Positions 44,886 to 55,975 of a stretch of 64,000 nt of DNA are shown here, in pieces. The stretch's first letter is position 1; every line of letters begins with the position of its first letter. Origin of the DNA: Hyaloraphidium curvatum. Taxonomy: Eukaryota > Monoblepharomycota > Hyaloraphidiomycetes > Hyaloraphidiales > Hyaloraphidiaceae. The stretch covers positions 496,001 through 560,000 of the forward strand of contig JAIVFI010000008.1 in assembly GCA_025558095.1 (NCBI GenBank). The letters are read 5' to 3'. The translations under genes were made by a program, and so were the position numbers. The notes below the pieces were generated by a model. It had not been told where the DNA came from, ran no database searches, and saw only the letters and a list, made by a program, of their open reading frames with translations.

Positions 44886-47800
44886 ATGCCCTGCAAAGCA
44901 GCCATCGTGGCTCTCGCGGTTCTGCTGCTCGGAACCTTCTTTGCCGACTGCGAGGGCGCTTTTGTGAAAGCGAAGACATGGTGTCCTCTAGTCTGCTATC
45001 GCCTCGACTCCTTTGTGCTCACCGTTTCGTTAGCTGCGCTGGGTGTTCCTACCCGACGGGCTGCTGCTGCCCGCGGGTCCGCACCCTCACCAGAACAACG
45101 ACGACGACATACACTCAGTACACAGCAACCAAGAGGACTACATACACCATTGCTCTGGACTTCCCGCCCGATTGGGTGGTTGAGGGCACGAAAAGAGCCA
45201 TGATTTCCGGGGACGTGCAGGTCGGCGCACTCGCGGCTGACGAGGAGCACCATCTGTTTGCTCGGCATCGTTGCCCAACGTGTCCCCTTGGGGCGAAGTT
45301 TGCGAGCAGAGGCACACCGTGCTGCCCCCCACGACCAACCAGTGTCGTGGCCACCACAAGGACCGTTAAGGCCATCACGACCAGCACTGTCCTGTACTGC
45401 GAACCTGGATACGGCTTCGAAGACTGCCAGCGTTGCGCCGTGGGTTGGGCTTCGTCCGGTGGAATCAATGCCAGGTGTGCGCCGTGTCCGAACGGCCAGG
45501 CGACTCCGGACCAGACCGGCTGCGTCGCCACCTCGTGCATCCCCGCCCGATCCCGCTGCGACCCCGACAAAATCTGCGGCACTCAACCCAACGGATGTGG
45601 TGGCAACGTCTTTTGCGGAGCTTGCACGACCGGCCAGGCATGTACGGGCAACGGTACGCAGTGCGTTGCGAAGGTCTCCACGTGCAAGCCCAGGACAACA
45701 TGCGATGCTGGCCAAGTATGCGGTACCCAAGGGGACGGTTGTGGCGGCTTCGTCACTTGCGGCACTTGTTCAGCCGGAAGGGGCTGCAACGTGGCCCACA
45801 GTGCGTGCGACAATTTCACCCTGCCCGGTTGCGTTCCCGAGGACGTTTCTGCCACCTGTATCAAAGCTGGCAGGGTTTGCGGGACGACCCCAAACAACTG
45901 CGGAACCCAAGTCAACTGCGGAACATGCTCGGGAACAAAAGACACCTGCGCCATCGACGGATCTGCTTGCGTTGTCGGCGGGTCGGCAGCGGGAGCATTC
46001 TGCAGGCCCCTCACGACCTGCCCGAGCGGTGTGAATTGCGGGACGTACCCCAATGGTTGCGGAGGCTTCCTTGTCTGCGGCATTTGTCCCGGGTCACAGG
46101 TTTGCAGCTCCAGTGGAGACCGTTGTGGGGTGCGTTTGTCGGACATTTATCGCAAATCCGCTCTGAGCATCCGTTTTGCCGCATTTAGGCCCCGCCACCA
46201 GCCTGCAAGCCGAAAACATCGTGCAGCGGAGGTCGGATCTGCGGATCCGAACCAGATGGATGTGGAGGCGTCGTGCGCTGCGGTGCGTGCACATCCGGAC
46301 AGGTCTGCAGCACCGACCAGCGATTTTGCTTCACGCCCCAAGCCGCATGTGCTCCCAAGACCTTCGATTTGGCGTGCGGAGCAAAGCAGTGTGGATCCGC
46401 ACACGATGGATGCGGTGGCACTGTCCCTTGTGGATCATGTGCAAACGGTTGGCATTGCGACACCGCGACTTCTCAATGCGCGCCCGGAGTAGCACCAAGC
46501 TGCACGCCAAAGACGAGCTGCGCAGTTGGCAGAGTGTGCGGCTTCGAGGACGATGGATGTGGAAGCATCGTATCCTGCTCCTCGCAGCCGGACGGGACCT
46601 GTGCCGGCGGCATTCCCGGGAGTGCGGTTTCCGCCTATACGTGTTCGCCCAGTGGCTACAGTTGCACTCCCGTTACACCTTGGTGCACGTGAGTTTCGAG
46701 GTGCGAGACGCGGAGCCGTCATTCACTACCTCCTTCGACAGTCCAATCCAGCATTGCAACAACACGGGTCTAACCCAGACCGTGTCAAACGGCCCTTTCG
46801 TCATAATTCGATCCCAGTGTGGCTTTGCCGATGACGGTTGCGGAGGTACTCTGCGCTGCGACACATGCCCCAACGGCCACACATGTAGCCAGGGCTTCTG
46901 CCTTCAGGGCGTCTTGACCGCGACAAAGACCGTCATGACAACGCGTTCCACCATCACCAGAACAACTCAGCCGACTACCACGACGCGCACATGCGGGACA
47001 CCAACTGCTATCCCACTCTTCACGGAGCGCCCTGGTCAGGTCTTCCAAGTCACAAGCCCTGACTGCAAAGGACCTGGCACGATGGACGAAGCGATTCAAA
47101 AAGCGAACGGAAACCCTGGAATCGATACCGTGGTCCTCATGGTTGACATTGACAAGATGCACATAGACCCCTACGACAACACATCTTGTTGGCTCACACC
47201 CTCGGAGGCATTGCGGGCATGGACAATCACGGAATCTGTCGTCATTGAAGGCAATGGGCATTCGATCATCGGCCACTACTCCTGGGTAGGCTCGGATGGA
47301 TCTCTGAACAACGTGAATGTCCCGAAGTGCCCGAGTTCCCAAAGGGGCGTCATAATCACTTCAGAAACGGTCGGGATGTTCAACATCGGCGCCCCAGGCA
47401 AGGACAACAATTGGGACCTTCACGTCACTCTGCGCAATGTCAAGATTGACGGGGTTCGGAGCATCGCCGACGTCCGCGAAAGGTCCATCTTCGACATGCT
47501 AAACGTGGACGCGACCAACGTGATCGACTATATCCGGAGCTGCCAAAGTGTACCGATTCAGGTTCGATATGGCTCTATACTGCGCATTCGCAACTCGAAC
47601 TTCAGTGACTTCCACAACTGGGCGGAGTCTATTGGAGGAATGGGTGCTGGCGTCATTGCTGCGGATCGCGGTTGCTATCTTGAAGCCGTCGACTCAGTCT
47701 TCACAAGGACCTACGATGCGGGTTTCATTGTCTGGACCCCCATGGAGGGCTCTTACGTGAACATCGTCAACACTTACATTACTGGTGCTCAGGGCATACA

Positions 47801-48494
47801 AGTGTTCCCCTCGCGGAACGAGAAAACGATAGTAAACATCGTCAACAGTGTGATCTTCCTCGGCGATAGCGACTTCGGAGAGATCGAGACGGAGGACACT
47901 TGTGTCTTTATGGGGTCCAAAACCGTTGTCAACGTTAAAGCTTCCAGCGTTGTGGTGGCATCAATTGTCTGTCATGGTACATGCGATTGGGGGAGCGACT
48001 TTTCGTCTCTGCAAGGAGCCAAAGTGAACGTCGTTGAATCGGCGTTCAATGCTTTCGACCCAGATGGTCTGAACAAGAGCAGCAGCACGCGGCGCAACCT
48101 GCCTCTGCTGGGTGGAGACGGCAGCTTCACCGCGGACAGGTTTACTTGGGTGCTCCCGACTAGGCTGCAAGGCCCCAGTGCTCTGAAGACGCGCATGCAG
48201 CAGCCGCAACTCCTTACAGCCGATCCGGGCTTGGCCTACATTGACCCCCGGGATAACGTTATTTTGGATATGTGGGCCAAGGGGCAGCCTACGAACCTGT
48301 TTCCGCTCGAAAAAGACGGCACGGGAAAGCCAGGCTTGCTCATCGGCAGAATTACGAGTGCTGGTCCTACCGGGGTCAACAGCCTACGGAGCCCGATCTA
48401 CCCTTATGCAGTTCTCACGACCGATGCACTTGGCAATCCCCGTACGGACAAATTGAACCGCCGCGACATTGGGGGTCTTCAGAAGGGAATGTGA
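44886..48494 (+). CDS. Secreted protein with tandem Cys-rich CGGxxxCGxC modules and a beta-helix domain (1147 aa, three introns)
   Basis: Exons 44886..44980, 45034..46129, 46189..46688 and 46742..48494 join in frame. A signal peptide (AAIVALAVLLLGTFFADCEG) precedes Thr-rich linkers (RTLTRTTTTTYTQYTATKR) and about nine modules of the form C-x-P-x-T-x-C-x4-x-C-G-x3-x-G-C-G-G-x-x-x-C-G-x-C (e.g. NGCGGNVFCGACTTGQAC). After another Thr-rich linker the last 480 residues look like a right-handed parallel beta-helix (VVIEGNGHSIIGHYS, VTLRNVKIDG, ILRIRNSNFSDF, VNIVNTYITGAQGIQVF), as in pectate-lyase-like proteins. Probably an extracellular carbohydrate-binding or carbohydrate-active protein of the host; catalytic residues were not identified. 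Confidence 0.75.
44981..45033 (+). other. Intron 1 of the Cys-rich beta-helix gene (53 nt)
   Basis: Donor GTGTCC, acceptor GTTAG. It joins the signal-peptide exon to the Cys-rich frame (codon split TG/C). The first frame alone would stop early. Confidence 0.55.
46130..46188 (+). other. Intron 2 of the Cys-rich beta-helix gene (59 nt)
   Basis: Donor GTGCGT, acceptor TTTAG, phase 0. Splicing continues the Cys-rich module series without a gap. Confidence 0.75.
46689..46741 (+). other. Intron 3 of the Cys-rich beta-helix gene (53 nt)
   Basis: Donor GTGAGT, acceptor CGACAG. It joins CTPVTPWC to a frame leading to the next module CGFADDGCGGTLRCDTC. Confidence 0.7.
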
Positions 48495-49406
48495 CCAATG
48501 AGTCCGACAGTAGATATCCCGAAAGGGAGAGTAGTCAACTTCTTTTCATTGATGGCAATATCCATAGGGAAGGCAGATCCATCGTTTCCAAGATCGGTGG
48601 GATTGTCATCCGTGAAACCCTTGACTGACTCCACCACCACCACGTCGTTGACGCGTTGCATACCGTACGCTGAGTTTGAACCAACTGTAGCGGGATACAA
48701 GTGGGCGCCGCCACCTCGTCACTGTTGATCAGGCGCGGGACAAACCTGTTTGAGATTCCGCCGCGCCCTCCATCTCGCGTCCGAGCCTTCCGCCTGATCA
48801 TCGCCTTGGATATCTGCCAAGACATGGTCCCTGCGGGCGTTCAGCTCGTTCGTGCGCACCTTGTACTTGCTCCGGGATAAACAGGCGGATGTCAACGAGA
48901 TTTTGAAGCCATCTTGCGGTTCTGAAACAAGTTGTGCCCCATTGGCAGACGCATGAGACAGCAGAGCCGACGATGCCCAGCATCTCGCCTCCAAAATCCT
49001 TCAGAAAGAAGAACCAGCTGGAGAGACCAGACGGCACCTTGTATCCGATAGCGGCTGCTATCATTCCAAGGCGTCAATAGATCCAGCATACTCCGTCGAG
49101 TGTGGTAAACTGAACAGAATCCAAGCGATGGGCGCTTTGAGAAAGTAAATCTAGTTACGCTCGTCATTCGACGTGTCCTATTTGACACTGCAGGTTGCGT
49201 TTTAGACCGCGTCTAGGCGGACGAGTAGGCTGCTTTCATGCCACGGCGAGGCTTGTGCAGGCACTCGGCCATATCCTCTGGCTCGCGCCGGTCCAGTCCA
49301 AGGACTCGAGATGGAGGCACAGTCCCTATATAGCTACTGTGGGGCATCGCAGGCTGGCGGCTTAGTAGTATTAGGCCGCTAAGAATACCGCCGCCAGGAG
49401 GCGACC
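48495..49406. other. Intergenic, no gene recognised
   Basis: Short frames on both strands lack protein character. No repeats or TATA-like element of the virus-like type are seen. Confidence 0.5.
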
Positions 49407-49780
49407 ATGGTCATTCACGTCGACGAGGACGAGAAAGAGGAGGCATCCCCGGTGCCTCCGGAGCGTCGCAGTCGCACTTTCCGGACCGCGGAGATGGTCG
49501 TCGACAACGAGCTCGATAGCGACGACGACGACTCCGGGGACGCTGTCCAGCCCATCCGGACGAGTGCGATGAGGACAACAACGATGAATTGGCCGTGACA
49601 GTTCAGGAAGCGCTGGACGGGGAATTCGATGCGGAGGTTGGTCTGGCGCTGGCAATGAACGCCGACGCCTGGGCGGAAATCCAGGCTGGGCGCCGTCCGA
49701 CTCCCAGTGACGTGGAGGCCGCTCTATTGATTGTACGCGTCTCGGCAGGATTTCTAGGCGAAAACCGTAGTCGAAGCTTT
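49407..49780 (+). pseudogene. Short acidic ORF pair with a frameshift
   Basis: The first frame (MVIHVDEDEKEEASPVPPER, VVDNELDSDDDDSGD) is continued in another frame by ECDEDNNDELAVTVQEALDG and MNADAWAEIQAGRRP. The switch is near 49548-49560. Acidic composition on both sides makes a single broken gene likely. No family recognised. Confidence 0.35.
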
Positions 49781-49847
49781 GTAAGTTTCCGCTCAAGCAC
49801 CCAGCACTGGACTGTAGCCTTTCCAACGCACATCGTTCGAGCACGCC

Positions 49848-51059
49848 ATGCACCGCTCTTGGAGAAAGACGTCCCCCGCCGACGTCGACACTGTCCCCAC
49901 CGGACGGCCGCGACTGCTGCCGGAGCTCATGAAGCTCGTGGCGACGTGCGCATTCCGTGCGAAGACGTGGAACCTCCCGCAGCTCCTGAGTTTCATGCTC
50001 ACCTGCCGCGACACTTACTTCCTCCTGCTGCCGCTTTTCCTCGAGGAAATCTACCTGGGTGACGATGTAGCCCCGCCGCGGATCCGCGAGTGCAGGGCGG
50101 CCGCTTTCCGCGCCGACTTCCTCGGCAGCGACAAATTCCAACACGTGCGCAAGCTGAGCTTCTACCATGACCAGGGCTGTCCCGAGAGCTTGCAGGTCTT
50201 AGCGCTCTGCATGCCGAGCGCACGTGAAGTCGAGCTCTTCGGATCCTGGGACCGATTGGACGCAGTACGCATCTGGGGTGCGCTGCAGATGGCACGGAAC
50301 CTGCAGAAGCTCGAAGTCGGGCCCAACTATCGTCTTTACCGGCCGCCGACGACCGGATACTTGCTACCCACACATCTCCGGCGTCTCGCGTTCGCAAAGG
50401 GTGAAGTCGCGTTCACAGTCATCGCGCAGTTCATGGCGGACCTCGAGTTGCAAGCGCACATGGTCGACGAATTTTATCTGGTCGGCGGCATTGACCCCAA
50501 GCTTGGAATCGGTCCCACTCTTCTGGGCAAGATGCGAGCAGGGTCCGTCGACCTCGACCGCAACCTTAGCTGGCTCCTGTCTTCGCCGGACATCGCGCTC
50601 GAGCAGCTTGAGATCTTCTGTGGCTTCAACAGCACCACGGCGTTCGCCGCCCTTTCGTCGTCGCCTCCCTCGGAGTCCGTTGTGGATCTGGTGCTAAACC
50701 GCGGCTCCGCAGGAGTCCTCGGTGCTGTTCTTCCCCTCTTCCCGGCCGCCCGACGAATCGCGGTGAAGAATCCGCGACCATGGCCCGGAGTCTCTGCAGA
50801 GTACCTCGAGAAGATCTCGACAAAGCTCCGTGGGACGGCCGAGTCACTGGCCATCGCCACCCCGGGGCTGACGCACGAGGACTGGAAGGGTCCCGAGTGG
50901 GAGAAGAGTTGGTGGATTTCGCTCTGTAGCGGGAAGTCCATTCTTTCGGAGAGGGTTAGTAAGGACGGCGAGTCGGGGAACAGTGGGGATTGCGTCGAAG
51001 ATATGGTCTTGAGCAGCGAGCCGGACAATTGGTGGGATTTGCTCGGTTGCTACTGTTGA
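49848..51059 (+). CDS. F-box/LRR-like protein (403 aa)
   Basis: RPRLLPELMKLVATCAFRAK and LLSFMLTCRDTYFLLLPLFL have the pattern of a divergent F-box region. Leu-rich repeat-like strands follow (FQHVRKLSFYHDQG, ARNLQKLEVGPNYRL, LPTHLRRLAFAKGE, IALEQLEIFCGF). The composition and lack of the virus-like promoter elements differ from the viral F-box genes, so I place it with the host, where large F-box/LRR families are common. Role: probable substrate adaptor of SCF ligases (family inference). Confidence 0.55.
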   Translation: MHRSWRKTSPADVDTVPTGRPRLLPELMKLVATCAFRAKTWNLPQLLSFMLTCRDTYFLLLPLFLEEIYLGDDVAPPRIRECRAAAFRADFLGSDKFQHVRKLSFYHDQGCPESLQVLALCMPSAREVELFGSWDRLDAVRIWGALQMARNLQKLEVGPNYRLYRPPTTGYLLPTHLRRLAFAKGEVAFTVIAQFMADLELQAHMVDEFYLVGGIDPKLGIGPTLLGKMRAGSVDLDRNLSWLLSSPDIALEQLEIFCGFNSTTAFAALSSSPPSESVVDLVLNRGSAGVLGAVLPLFPAARRIAVKNPRPWPGVSAEYLEKISTKLRGTAESLAIATPGLTHEDWKGPEWEKSWWISLCSGKSILSERVSKDGESGNSGDCVEDMVLSSEPDNWWDLLGCYC

Positions 51060-51267
51060 TGGTTACGGCAAAGTGTCAATTGACGGTGGCGCTCATGCCT
51101 TTTGAGTAGGCCTCTGGTCCCTGTCGAGACAGCGTTTACGCGCTCTCGGCAACGCCGCTATGCGCGCAAATCAAGTACCGAGCCATACTCAGGAGGGGCA
51201 TCCGTGTCGGGGGCAACTGGGTGAGAAGGGCAGCCAGGGTGACAAAATCCTGGTGTGTGGGCGCACA

Positions 51268-51651
51268 TTACTGCGTGGTCGATGTTTCGGACGAGGGAGA
51301 AAAGGGTTCTGTTGTGGTGTTGGGCCCAACACGAACATAAAGTCCGAGCATGCGTTTCCCGTCTCGACACACTTCTGTCACGACGACATCTGCCGACGGG
51401 TATTTTCGCTTCACGGCGTCCTCCAACAACCGCAGCGGCCATGCCGACGTTTGTGCGCTTTTGCCAGTGTATATCTCGACGAGATTCCGCGCCTCTTCCA
51501 GCGACACGCGGGCAGAACCGTCGGTGCCGGGGACCAGGTGCTTGTTTACGATAAAATCGTAGACGGCAGCACTCCGCTTCCCACGGTGTGACGTCCTCTG
51601 GATGCCCATTCTCCCATGACGTCGCGGTCGGTGAATGGTTTCTACTGCCAT
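51268..51651 (-). CDS. Small protein with a possible winged-helix (D5-tail-like) domain (127 aa)
   Basis: The core (AVYDFIVNKHLVPGTDGS, VSLEEARNLVEIYTGKSA, LRLLEDAVKRKY, GKRMLGLYVRVGP) has the helix-helix-hairpin pattern of the DNA-binding tail of D5-type proteins, with the typical G-L-x-x-x end. It may be a stand-alone DNA-binding protein or a remnant of a larger gene. Start uncertain (51681 or 51651). First virus-like gene of the 51-57 kb tract. Confidence 0.4.
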   Translation of the reverse strand: MAVETIHRPRRHGRMGIQRTSHRGKRSAAVYDFIVNKHLVPGTDGSARVSLEEARNLVEIYTGKSAQTSAWPLRLLEDAVKRKYPSADVVVTEVCRDGKRMLGLYVRVGPNTTTEPFSPSSETSTTQ

Positions 51652-51707
51652 TATTATCGAATATACTTCCAATTGGTCCAAACTTCTTTATGAATCGATC
51701 CGATCGG

Positions 51708-52292
51708 TCATGCGAAGATCGCAATGGACGCCTCCAGAGTTGCCAGGTGTTGAATCGGGATGCCCGACAGGGCGAGATCGAACCGGTCTTTCTCTGCCCC
51801 AGTGAGGATGGTGCCGTCGAGACTGTAGTGGAACGCGGCCCACGATTTCCCGACCTTTTCAAGGAGGCGATTCCGTTCCAGGCGCCCCCGAGCAGCAATC
51901 TCCGGACCCTGGGTTTCCAGGTCCGACACGCAATTCATCTGCACCATGACGTTGGGTGCGATGAATCTGGAGAGCATGTGCAAGGTCCGTCGCATTTTGT
52001 CCACCGTCCTCGCGCTGTGGACCCGTCGTGCGGAGATCGCCTCGACCCACCCCGACAACATGGGGCGCCAGAAGCTTTGGATGAACACTCCTGCCATGAG
52101 AAAGTCGAAAACGTCCATCTTGATGTGGGCCCAAAGTAGAAACTCGTCGTTCGTAACAGGCGCCCCTGGGTAGATCCTCGACGCCTCGACCACGTTCCAA
52201 TCGTTTTCGAGCAGCGACAAGCCCACTTGGAGGGCGCTGTCGACTCGGGATAGCATGCTGTTGCGGTAAAGCGCAGCTTCAACGCTGTTCAT
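51708..52292 (-). CDS. Hypothetical helical protein (194 aa)
   Basis: An intact frame from the internal ATG (MNSVEAALYRNSMLSRVDSA). The preceding 37 codons are basic and unlike the rest, so this start is preferred. Helical throughout (FLLWAHIKMDVFDFLMAGVF, TVDKMRRTLHMLSRFIAP), with no known domain. It is divergent from the glycosyltransferase pseudogene. Confidence 0.55.
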   Translation of the reverse strand: MNSVEAALYRNSMLSRVDSALQVGLSLLENDWNVVEASRIYPGAPVTNDEFLLWAHIKMDVFDFLMAGVFIQSFWRPMLSGWVEAISARRVHSARTVDKMRRTLHMLSRFIAPNVMVQMNCVSDLETQGPEIAARGRLERNRLLEKVGKSWAAFHYSLDGTILTGAEKDRFDLALSGIPIQHLATLEASIAIFA

Positions 52293-52434
52293 GTCGAAGA
52301 AGGAGGAGAAAAAGAATTTCCGCCACCGACACACGTGACGGATTTGGGTCCGATTCCGATTGTAAGCTTTAAGATCCCACGTTCTCCGAACCCCTTTTCC
52401 CATAAAACCGAGTCGGGAGTCTCCCTGAACCGAA

Positions 52435-53462
52435 ATGGCGGACGTGGAGGGGGGCTTCTTGATTTGCTTCTCGGCCTTTCACTTGGAAGACATCCGGGAT
52501 GTAGCCGCAATGAAGGACATGCTATCCAGCTGGGCCAACCAGACCATCCCCGCGGCCCTCCTCATGCATGGGAGTGCCGCACCTGACATCAAGCCGGTGG
52601 CGGATCGCGAGCTCGAGAAACTGGGGCATTTGGAAAGGCTTTTCGTCGAAGTGGAAGAGGGTCGCGCCTCGCAGTTCCAACACTATCGCAGCTGCTGCAT
52701 GCGCATGATTGAATGCTTCGGCTTGGAGGAGGCATGCAAGTTTTGGGTCGTTTTCAGCGACGCCGACGATATCTGGTCACCTAGACGACTGGAGCGGTAC
52801 TACGACGTGCTCATGTGCTTCGATCAACCGTTCGATGCGATTCGCTAGCCGTACTTGAACGGAGGAGATCTTCCCAAAGGCACGGCACAACCCCGAACGT
52901 GGGAAGAAGTCGAAAAGTTGGATCTGCCCAATCACACGGACAACTTGGAGCACTGGCAAACCGCCGTCCGCTTTCCGACCTCCTTCTCCGTCTCTTTTCG
53001 GTTGCGACGGAAGACATGATCAAGAATCCCTACTGCGATCTCTACTTTCGCTCTTTCATGTGCCTAAACCAAAAGACCGTATCCAGATCGAAGGAGGCGG
53101 TGTATTTCTATCGCAAACGCCCGGGGTCGGAGACCGGGACCAGTGGCGACAGGGTCCGACACGAACTCTACGCCCGATTCCAAATCTACAAGCAATTTCG
53201 TAGCGAGATGGGCCGACTCACTGGGGACGAATCACTCGCTTTTTACTTTGCGCATGGTCTCGTCCTCGTGATGCTAGCGTGGAAATCGGACAAGTTCATC
53301 CGAGAGTGGACCATCGAGCAGTCACCCGAACATTACGGGATCCGGAATGCATTGCGGGACTTTGTGGAGGCGGCCTTCTCCGACGGAGAGTTCTCGAGTG
53401 CGTTTCGGCCAAGCCTGGAGGCAGTTGAAATGTCTCCTTCTTGTCTTCAAAAGATGGATTGA
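52435..53462 (+). pseudogene. Family 2-like glycosyltransferase, broken by a stop and a frameshift
   Basis: FWVVFSDADDIWSPRRLERY (about residues 98-117) is the D-x-D-D-x-W signature of GT-A family 2 glycosyltransferases, which transfer sugars from nucleotide donors with a divalent metal. Coding continues past an in-frame TAG at 52846 (PYLNGGDLPKGT, VEKLDLPNHTDNLEHWQT). It then shifts frame at about 52970 into LLRLFSVATEDMIKNPYCDL, with YFRSFMCL and VYFYRKRPGSET, to the stop at 53462. Two independent lesions argue for decay rather than sequencing error. Virus-encoded glycosyltransferases often modify capsids, which is only background here. Confidence 0.65.
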
Positions 53463-53483
53463 CGTGTGAATTGCATCCATACG

Positions 53484-54460
53484 ATGTCCACCGAGATCCG
53501 GCTCCTCGCTGCCGATGTGAAGACCTGGAGACACCTCCTACGCGTCCAACCCACCGACGCCGCCATCACATGCATCCATGGGCTCGCAGACTCGGATCTC
53601 CATCATCTCCACGATTTCGAAACCGTTCTCGGCAATGAAGTTGCGCTCCGGATCGGTCCACATGCAACTTCGGCCGACCTGCCTCCATCTCGGAAAGGCT
53701 GCAACACTCCCGGTTTCAACCCTTCCGAGGCGTTTGCGTCAACTTGAAGCGCGACCCTGTGTCCGTTGCGACGATGCTGTCCACTTCCCGCATCGTTTCA
53801 TGCAAAATCCAAATTTGTGATGTGTTAATCTTGGTGGCTTCAATTCACAAGTCCGTCGACATCCCACTCCTCCTGTCACTCCTCTGGTTCAATGGAATCG
53901 CACAATCCGACCCCGACATTGCCGCTACGGTGCTCTTGGGCGAATTCCTAGACAACACCGCCCACACATGCAACTACTTGCACGACATCGGCATCCCATA
54001 CGCCAAAATCACCAACAACTTCCACAGACTCAACGAATTCGGCGTGTTTGCGGTTCCTTCCCGCGAAAACATCGGCATCGAGCTGAATTCCCAACGAATC
54101 GAGCGTATTGGTATCGCCTCATGCATGATCGATGTGACCCTGGCCATCACATGGGCTCACGGCCCCACCGCGATCCAACCAGAGCGAGAAGTTGGAGCAG
54201 ATTTGAATGACCCGGTCCTTTCATTCGTGATCTCGCATTTCGACATCGTCACCACGCGACCGCTTCCCTCCGTCGAAGGCAACCATCTCTTTGCGCTGTT
54301 TTCGGCACTTTGCAAGAATCGCGACATCCCAAGGCGAGACTTCATCCGACGCATGAACAAACTCGTCGACGAGGGCACATTGGCCGGGGTTTCGACCACG
54401 GTGGAGAGAGATGAAGTGCATTGGTATCGCGGTTTGATGCGGAAAGGCCTCGTTGGGTGA
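53484..54460 (+). pseudogene. Hypothetical gene with a frameshift
   Basis: Frame one (MSTEIRLLAADVKTWRHLLR, LADSDLHHLHDFETVLGNEV) shifts near 53665-53675 into a second frame (SERLQHSRFQPFRGVCVN, LLSLLWFNGIAQSDPDIAAT, RDIPRRDFIRRMNKLVDEG) ending at 54460. Both parts are protein-like and connect in order. No family recognised. It starts 22 bp after the glycosyltransferase remnant. Confidence 0.5.
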
Positions 54461-54468
54461 GATCTACA

Positions 54469-54867
54469 TCAGCTACTTGCATCGACCAATCTGCTGCTCC
54501 CGACCACGTCTCCGGTGGCTTGCTCACTCAAGAACCTGCACGTTTTTAGCATTGCTTTCCGTGTTGAACCTTTCGTTTTGTAGAAAGCGTTGATAATTGC
54601 AAAGATTCCATCGGTATCTCTCAAAAAGGCTGTGTTCGGAAGTTGTGACGGTGGAAGTCTTCTTGCGATCGATGCCACCCTCGCCCTGGTGGACTTGTCG
54701 TCGAGTTTCGATGTCGGCTCCTTGGATCGGAGCATCGTGTATGCGCCATAGAGCCTCGCCAGCCTCACAAGACGCTCTTTATAGCCTTGTAACGTCGCTT
54801 CCGACCATTCCCGCGAGTTGTTCAGAGTTTTGAGAAAGTCTCCCAGTGGAATTGGTGGTCTCGACAT
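54469..54867 (-). pseudogene. Truncated tyrosine recombinase, core-binding domain only
   Basis: The 132 codons (LGDFLKTLNNSREWSEATLQ, GYKERLVRLARLYGAYTML, AIINAFYKTKGSTRKAML) fit the N-terminal SAM-like DNA-binding domain of tyrosine recombinases. The catalytic half is missing, and the frame ends 9 bp from the convergent stop at 54460. Probably the stub left by a deletion. Assignment is by pattern. Confidence 0.45.
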
Positions 54868-54908
54868 GAATCCGATATGGTTTGTATCGCGAAAATCAAT
54901 TCATTGCT

Positions 54909-55942
54909 TCAAGCGGGAAACCAACAGCACCGTCGCCTTTTACCCTTCCTGGGCGGTTCTACCTCGGCAATCTCGTTTTCCAGGTCGGAAATCAGCAAGT
55001 CCGAGTCTTCCCGATACCGTTCCCACCGCCTCTGCCAATCCTGGAGGAATCGCGCCTTTCCAACTGGAGATCGGACAAAACGCGCATCCGTTCTTTCCGC
55101 GCATGCCGCAACTGCGCAAAGAGATCCACGCCCTCGTCGTCGTCTTCTGCGTCTTCCCCGATTACCGCAGCAAAGGCGTCGATGGCTTCTTGTGGAATCG
55201 GTGAGGGCTCGACCAACTTCGGTAACTTGCTCCCCGGGGCCCTGGAATTCGGGTAAGTCGCGGCGATGTAACGGAGCGGCATGCAAAGGGTCGCAAAACA
55301 GGCGGCAACGGAATCTTGGTCCAATGGGTCGGCTCCCAAGACAGCGGCGAGCTTCTCGAATACGACGCCTTCGTTGCGATGTGGCTCGACAACACGTCCA
55401 TCCGAGCCGCCCACCTGAGCACGAACCTCTCGGCGTTTTGTGCGTGTTCCGTGGTCTGAAAGGCCAAATGGATGAGATGCTTGAGGTTCGGTTGGCCCCG
55501 TTCTCGGCCTGGATGGATCTGATTGGACCAACCAAACTTGGACACGCTGGCACCCACGGCCAAGTAGAGATACGGCAGTTTCCTGGTGTCGACGGCCGGC
55601 ATGGTTTCGTCATGAAATCGGAGAAAGCGATGGACTGCCGTGACGGCGCCTCAATTGGGGTTCGTGCGAAGGGCAGAACCCACTCTCGCTCCAGGTCTTT
55701 CTCCTGCACCTGCCTCCCATCTTCGTGAACCCAGCGCATTGAACGCTCTCGAACTGGCCATCGATGTCGAGCCCGTTGATGTCGCTTTTGAGCCCTGAAA
55801 TGGCAGCACATGCCACTTCGGCTGCTTTGAGCCTTCGGTTGAGCATCTCCCGTGCTTCGTCGACCACTGCAGCAGCCTTCCTTGCCACATCTTTCAATTT
55901 CTTTGGTGAAAGCCGCGCCATGGTTTTGTCAATGTTGGCCAA
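54909..55942 (-). pseudogene. GIY-YIG-like nuclease with an N-terminal zinc motif, several frameshifts
   Basis: From ATG 55942 the first frame gives a helical start and a Cys/His motif (CAGFTKMGGRCRRKTW, SGFCPSHE) of the C-x-x-x-T-K-x-G-x-x-C type that often precedes T5orf172/GIY-YIG domains. A second frame carries KLPYLYLAVGASVSKFGWSN, HLIHLAFQTTEHAQNAERFV, which fits the GIY-YIG strand-helix pattern. A third gives EGVVFEKLAAVLGADPLD through QLRHARKERMRVLSDL, and a fourth the charged end (DWQRRWERYREDSDLLISDL). At least three frame changes are needed, so the gene is dead. GIY-YIG enzymes are homing or repair endonucleases. Confidence 0.5.
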
Positions 55943-55975
55943 GAAAGAATCGAATTCAATTGAAACGACACTTTT

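Noticed and set aside
49407-50062. Upstream ORFs as first exon of the F-box/LRR-like gene at 49848
   Set aside because: No good splice pair was found, and the overlapping frame after 49790 loses protein character.
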